From Methanothrix sp. (GTDB lineage Archaea; Halobacteriota; Methanosarcinia; Methanotrichales; Methanotrichaceae), in contig JALNZQ010000042.1 in NCBI GenBank assembly GCA_023229165.1, forward strand, positions 1 to 15,998: a stretch of DNA of 15,998 nucleotides, written 5' to 3'. The notes under the pieces are model-generated. The model did no database searches, had not been told where the DNA came from, and saw only the letters and a program-made list of their open reading frames with translations. Shown here piece after piece: positions 14,365 through 15,998 of the stretch. Numbering within the stretch: the first letter of the stretch is position 1; every line of letters begins with the position of its first letter. The position numbers and the translations under genes are program-made.

Positions 14365-15541
14365 TCACGCTCACCACTTTATCGATCTCAGCTTTTCCGA
14401 CTACCAGGGGCGGGATGAAGCGGAGGGTGTGCTCGCCTGTGCTGTTGATCAGCACTCCTTTTTGCAGAGCCTTCTCCACCAGCAGCTTGCAGTCAGCATC
14501 GAGATCCAGGCCGACCATCAATCCCAGGCCGCGTATCTCCCTGGGCGCGAGCTTTTTCAGTTGACTCTTAAGGTATGCGCCCATCTCCTCAGACCTTTGC
14601 ACCAGCTTCTCATCTTTTATCACCTGGATGGTGGCGAGAGCTGCGGCACAGATGAGGGGGCCTCCGGCAAAGGTTGAGCCGTGGTCACCCTTCTGGAAAG
14701 CTTCCGCGGCTGGGCCAGCGGCCAGCATGGCACCGATGGGCAGGCCGCCGGCCATGGCTTTGGCCAGGGTGATCATATCCGGCATAACGCCGAAGTGATC
14801 TTTGCCAAACCACTTTCCTGTACGCCCAAAGCCGGTCTGCACCTCGTCGAAGATAAGCAGTGCGCCCTTATCGTCGCAAATCTGGCGTGCCGCACGCAGG
14901 TATTTCGCGTCAGCCACATAGACACCGGCTTCTCCCTGCACCGGCTCCAAGATGACTGCACCAGTCTCGTTTGTCACAGCGGCTTTGAGGGCCTCTATAT
15001 CGTTGTAAGGAACGAATGTCGCCTCATTCAAAGGCCGGAAAGGCTCGCGGTAGATGGATTTGTAGGTGGTGCCCAAAGCGCCCAGGGTGCGGCCGTGAAA
15101 GGCGCGCTCGGCTGCTACGATCTTTGATTTGCCTGTGGCGCGGCGGGTCAGCTTTAAGGCAGCCTCCACGCTCTCGGCGCCGGAGTTGCAGAAGTACGCC
15201 CTCTTCATGCCCGTGAGGGCCTTCAGCTCCTCCGCCAAAAGCACCTGATTTTCCGTGTAGTAGAGGTTGGAGGTGTGGATTAGCGTTTCCGCCTGCCTGG
15301 CTATGGCCCGGGCTACGGCCGGGTGGCAGTGGCCCACGTTGTTCACGGCGATGCCTGCCACAAAGTCCAGATACTCCTTTCCCTCCGAGTCCCAGACACT
15401 GGCTTTACTGCCGCGCACGAGGACTACATCCTGGCGGGCGTAGGTCTCGAATATGGCTTGCGATAGCCGATTCTTCAGATCATTTTTTTCGATCATAGAC
15501 AATGCTTCCAGTTCCATCACGAGGGATTGTTTTGACTTCAT
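14348..15541 (-). CDS. argD: Acetylornithine aminotransferase
   Basis: A class III pyridoxal-phosphate aminotransferase that makes N-acetylornithine from N-acetylglutamate semialdehyde in arginine synthesis. Residue numbers are counted from GTG 15547. The cofactor lysine is Lys263 in TLAKAMAGGLPIGA; FDEVQTGFGRTG (Asp234) and NSGAESVEAALKL at 121-133 bind the cofactor; GDHGSTFAGGPL (288-299) is family-typical. The N-terminus is uncertain. In-frame starts include GTG 15547, ATG 15541, ATG 15517 and ATG 15496. ATG 15496 gives 382 residues, close to the usual length, and has GGAAG 8 bases upstream. The 15541 start given here is the longest ATG reading. Ornithine or 4-aminobutyrate aminotransferase is less likely given the length and motifs. 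It heads the argD-hisC-AK6 operon. Confidence 0.93.
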   Translation of the reverse strand: MKSKQSLVMELEALSMIEKNDLKNRLSQAIFETYARQDVVLVRGSKASVWDSEGKEYLDFVAGIAVNNVGHCHPAVARAIARQAETLIHTSNLYYTENQVLLAEELKALTGMKRAYFCNSGAESVEAALKLTRRATGKSKIVAAERAFHGRTLGALGTTYKSIYREPFRPLNEATFVPYNDIEALKAAVTNETGAVILEPVQGEAGVYVADAKYLRAARQICDDKGALLIFDEVQTGFGRTGKWFGKDHFGVMPDMITLAKAMAGGLPIGAMLAAGPAAEAFQKGDHGSTFAGGPLICAAALATIQVIKDEKLVQRSEEMGAYLKSQLKKLAPREIRGLGLMVGLDLDADCKLLVEKALQKGVLINSTGEHTLRFIPPLVVGKAEIDKVVSVIGESL

Positions 15542-15644
15542 TTTCACGGCACACTCTTCGACTCTTCTTACGGTCAGTTATGCTTGCTAACAGTGTTTTG
15601 TGAACTTCTGCCTGATTCAAGTCTCCTTAATTGAGGGGTACATG

Positions 15645-15653
15645 GATATAAAC
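15645..15653 (-). promoter_or_regulatory. Probable TATA box of the argD operon
   Basis: On the minus strand TTTATATCC closely matches the methanogen box A consensus. A start about 26 bases downstream (near 15623) would give a leader of about 80 bases to the ATG at 15541, longer than at the other promoters in this window. Confidence 0.5.
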
Positions 15654-15688
15654 TGACTGCATCACCCCGAAGTGCCAGGCAAAAGAGG

Positions 15689-15764
15689 TTTCGCGAAATA
15701 ATATTATGATCGCGTTTCGATCCGATCCCAAACGGCATTTGCTCCTTGATCAAGAGCGCTCTTG
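15689..15764. repeat. Cluster of short palindromes
   Basis: Three perfect palindromes lie close together: TTTCGCGAAA (15689-15698), ATAATATTAT (15698-15707, flanked by CGCGA and TCGCG), and CAAGAGCGCTCTTG (15751-15764). They could be operator sites for a dimeric regulator of the argD operon, or transcript hairpins downstream of the microprotein gene. Nothing links them to a known regulator. Confidence 0.35.
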
Positions 15765-15832
15765 CGCATTGAGCCGAATGCATAGACCCATTCGCGGCAC
15801 TCTTTGGCAAAAATCTATCGCAAAATAGCCGA

Positions 15833-15946
15833 TTATTCCTCCTCACCACCGTCGCGATCGCATTTTTTCTTCATGAACCACAATAGTGCCAGCAATCCAA
15901 TCACGAATAGCTTTATTTTTATGATTTTCTTAATAAATTTAAACAT
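15833..15946 (-). CDS. 37-residue single-helix membrane microprotein
   Basis: A short frame encoding 37 residues. It begins MFKFIKKIIKIK, an amphipathic Lys-rich segment, continues with a hydrophobic helix (about residues 13-24, LFVIGLLALLWF), then MKKKCD and a hydrophilic tail ending GGEEE. Such order (basic, hydrophobic, basic, acidic) suits a small peripheral or single-pass membrane protein. I do not recognise a family. The start is the first ATG; upstream sequence is AT-rich without a clear Shine-Dalgarno motif, and the promoter may lie beyond the window. The base composition is strikingly A-rich at the 5' half. It could also be fortuitous, but the residue order is not what random sequence usually gives. 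Confidence 0.5.
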   Translation of the reverse strand: MFKFIKKIIKIKLFVIGLLALLWFMKKKCDRDGGEEE

Positions 15947-15998
15947 ATTTTAGATCTTATGAAAGTGGACCTTCAAAGCTTGCTCAATTCACCCCAAG

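Larger units (their letters stand above)
15548..15832. other. Intergenic region with palindromes, upstream of argD
   Basis: No convincing gene is seen in these 285 bases. An open frame on the minus strand (15574-15849) has no family resemblance and overlaps the end of the microprotein gene. The right part carries several short perfect palindromes, annotated separately. The argD TATA box is at 15645-15653. Confidence 0.5.

Noticed and set aside
15574..15849. 91-residue open frame on the minus strand
   Set aside because: GTG start, unusual composition, no recognisable motif, and it spans the promoter region of argD.

Overview
The window looks like part of a methanogenic archaeal chromosome. 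My best guess is a Methanothrix (Methanosaeta)-like member of the Methanosarcinales, inferred from gene content and not from a database search. Archaeal marks are an AglB-type oligosaccharyltransferase, an AK6-type adenylate kinase, a family 4 (4Fe-4S) uracil-DNA glycosylase, an AhbB-type siroheme decarboxylase subunit, a NosD-like beta-helix surface protein, and TATA boxes about 26 nt before several start codons. No tRNA, rRNA, CRISPR array or insertion sequence was recognised.

Layout. 1-579 holds the 3' remnant of a DUF2075-type helicase gene. 580-835 has no convincing gene but contains a very GC-rich, self-complementary segment (666-770). A 30-residue single-helix membrane microprotein (836-928) with its own TATA box precedes a sugar-nucleotide pyrophosphorylase with a left-handed beta-helix tail (1002-2279). 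A 78-residue hypothetical protein (2295-2531, minus) is divergent from a uracil-DNA glycosylase (2634-3173), which is followed closely by an acidic hypothetical protein (3176-3676). aglB (3722-5938) has its own promoter and converges on the tetrapyrrole operon across a hairpin at 5950-5966.

The minus-strand tetrapyrrole operon runs from 11430 down to 5974: nosD-like beta-helix protein, ahbB, met8-like precorrin-2 dehydrogenase, hemA and hemB. The genes overlap or nearly touch. hemA and hemB supply 5-aminolevulinate precursor and porphobilinogen, the Met8-like enzyme makes sirohydrochlorin/siroheme, and AhbB diverts siroheme to heme. Sirohydrochlorin also feeds coenzyme F430. The exported beta-helix protein at the head of the operon is the odd member. 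Divergent from it is a REC-PAS-(GAF-like) signalling protein (11535-12794). It converges with a second minus-strand operon, argD-hisC-AK6 (15541 down to 12800), for arginine and histidine synthesis plus nucleotide/ribosome-related kinase activity. The right end carries a palindrome-rich spacer and a 37-residue membrane microprotein (15833-15946, minus).

Themes. Promoter-proximal + genes at 836, 1002 and 3722 appear leaderless, while internal genes show Shine-Dalgarno motifs. The sugar nucleotidyltransferase, AglB and the sequon-rich NosD-like protein could together concern cell-surface glycosylation, but that link is inference. I did not find an obviously new multi-gene system. The most unusual items are the two microproteins, the GC-rich folded segment, and the translationally coupled beta-helix/heme-pathway operon.
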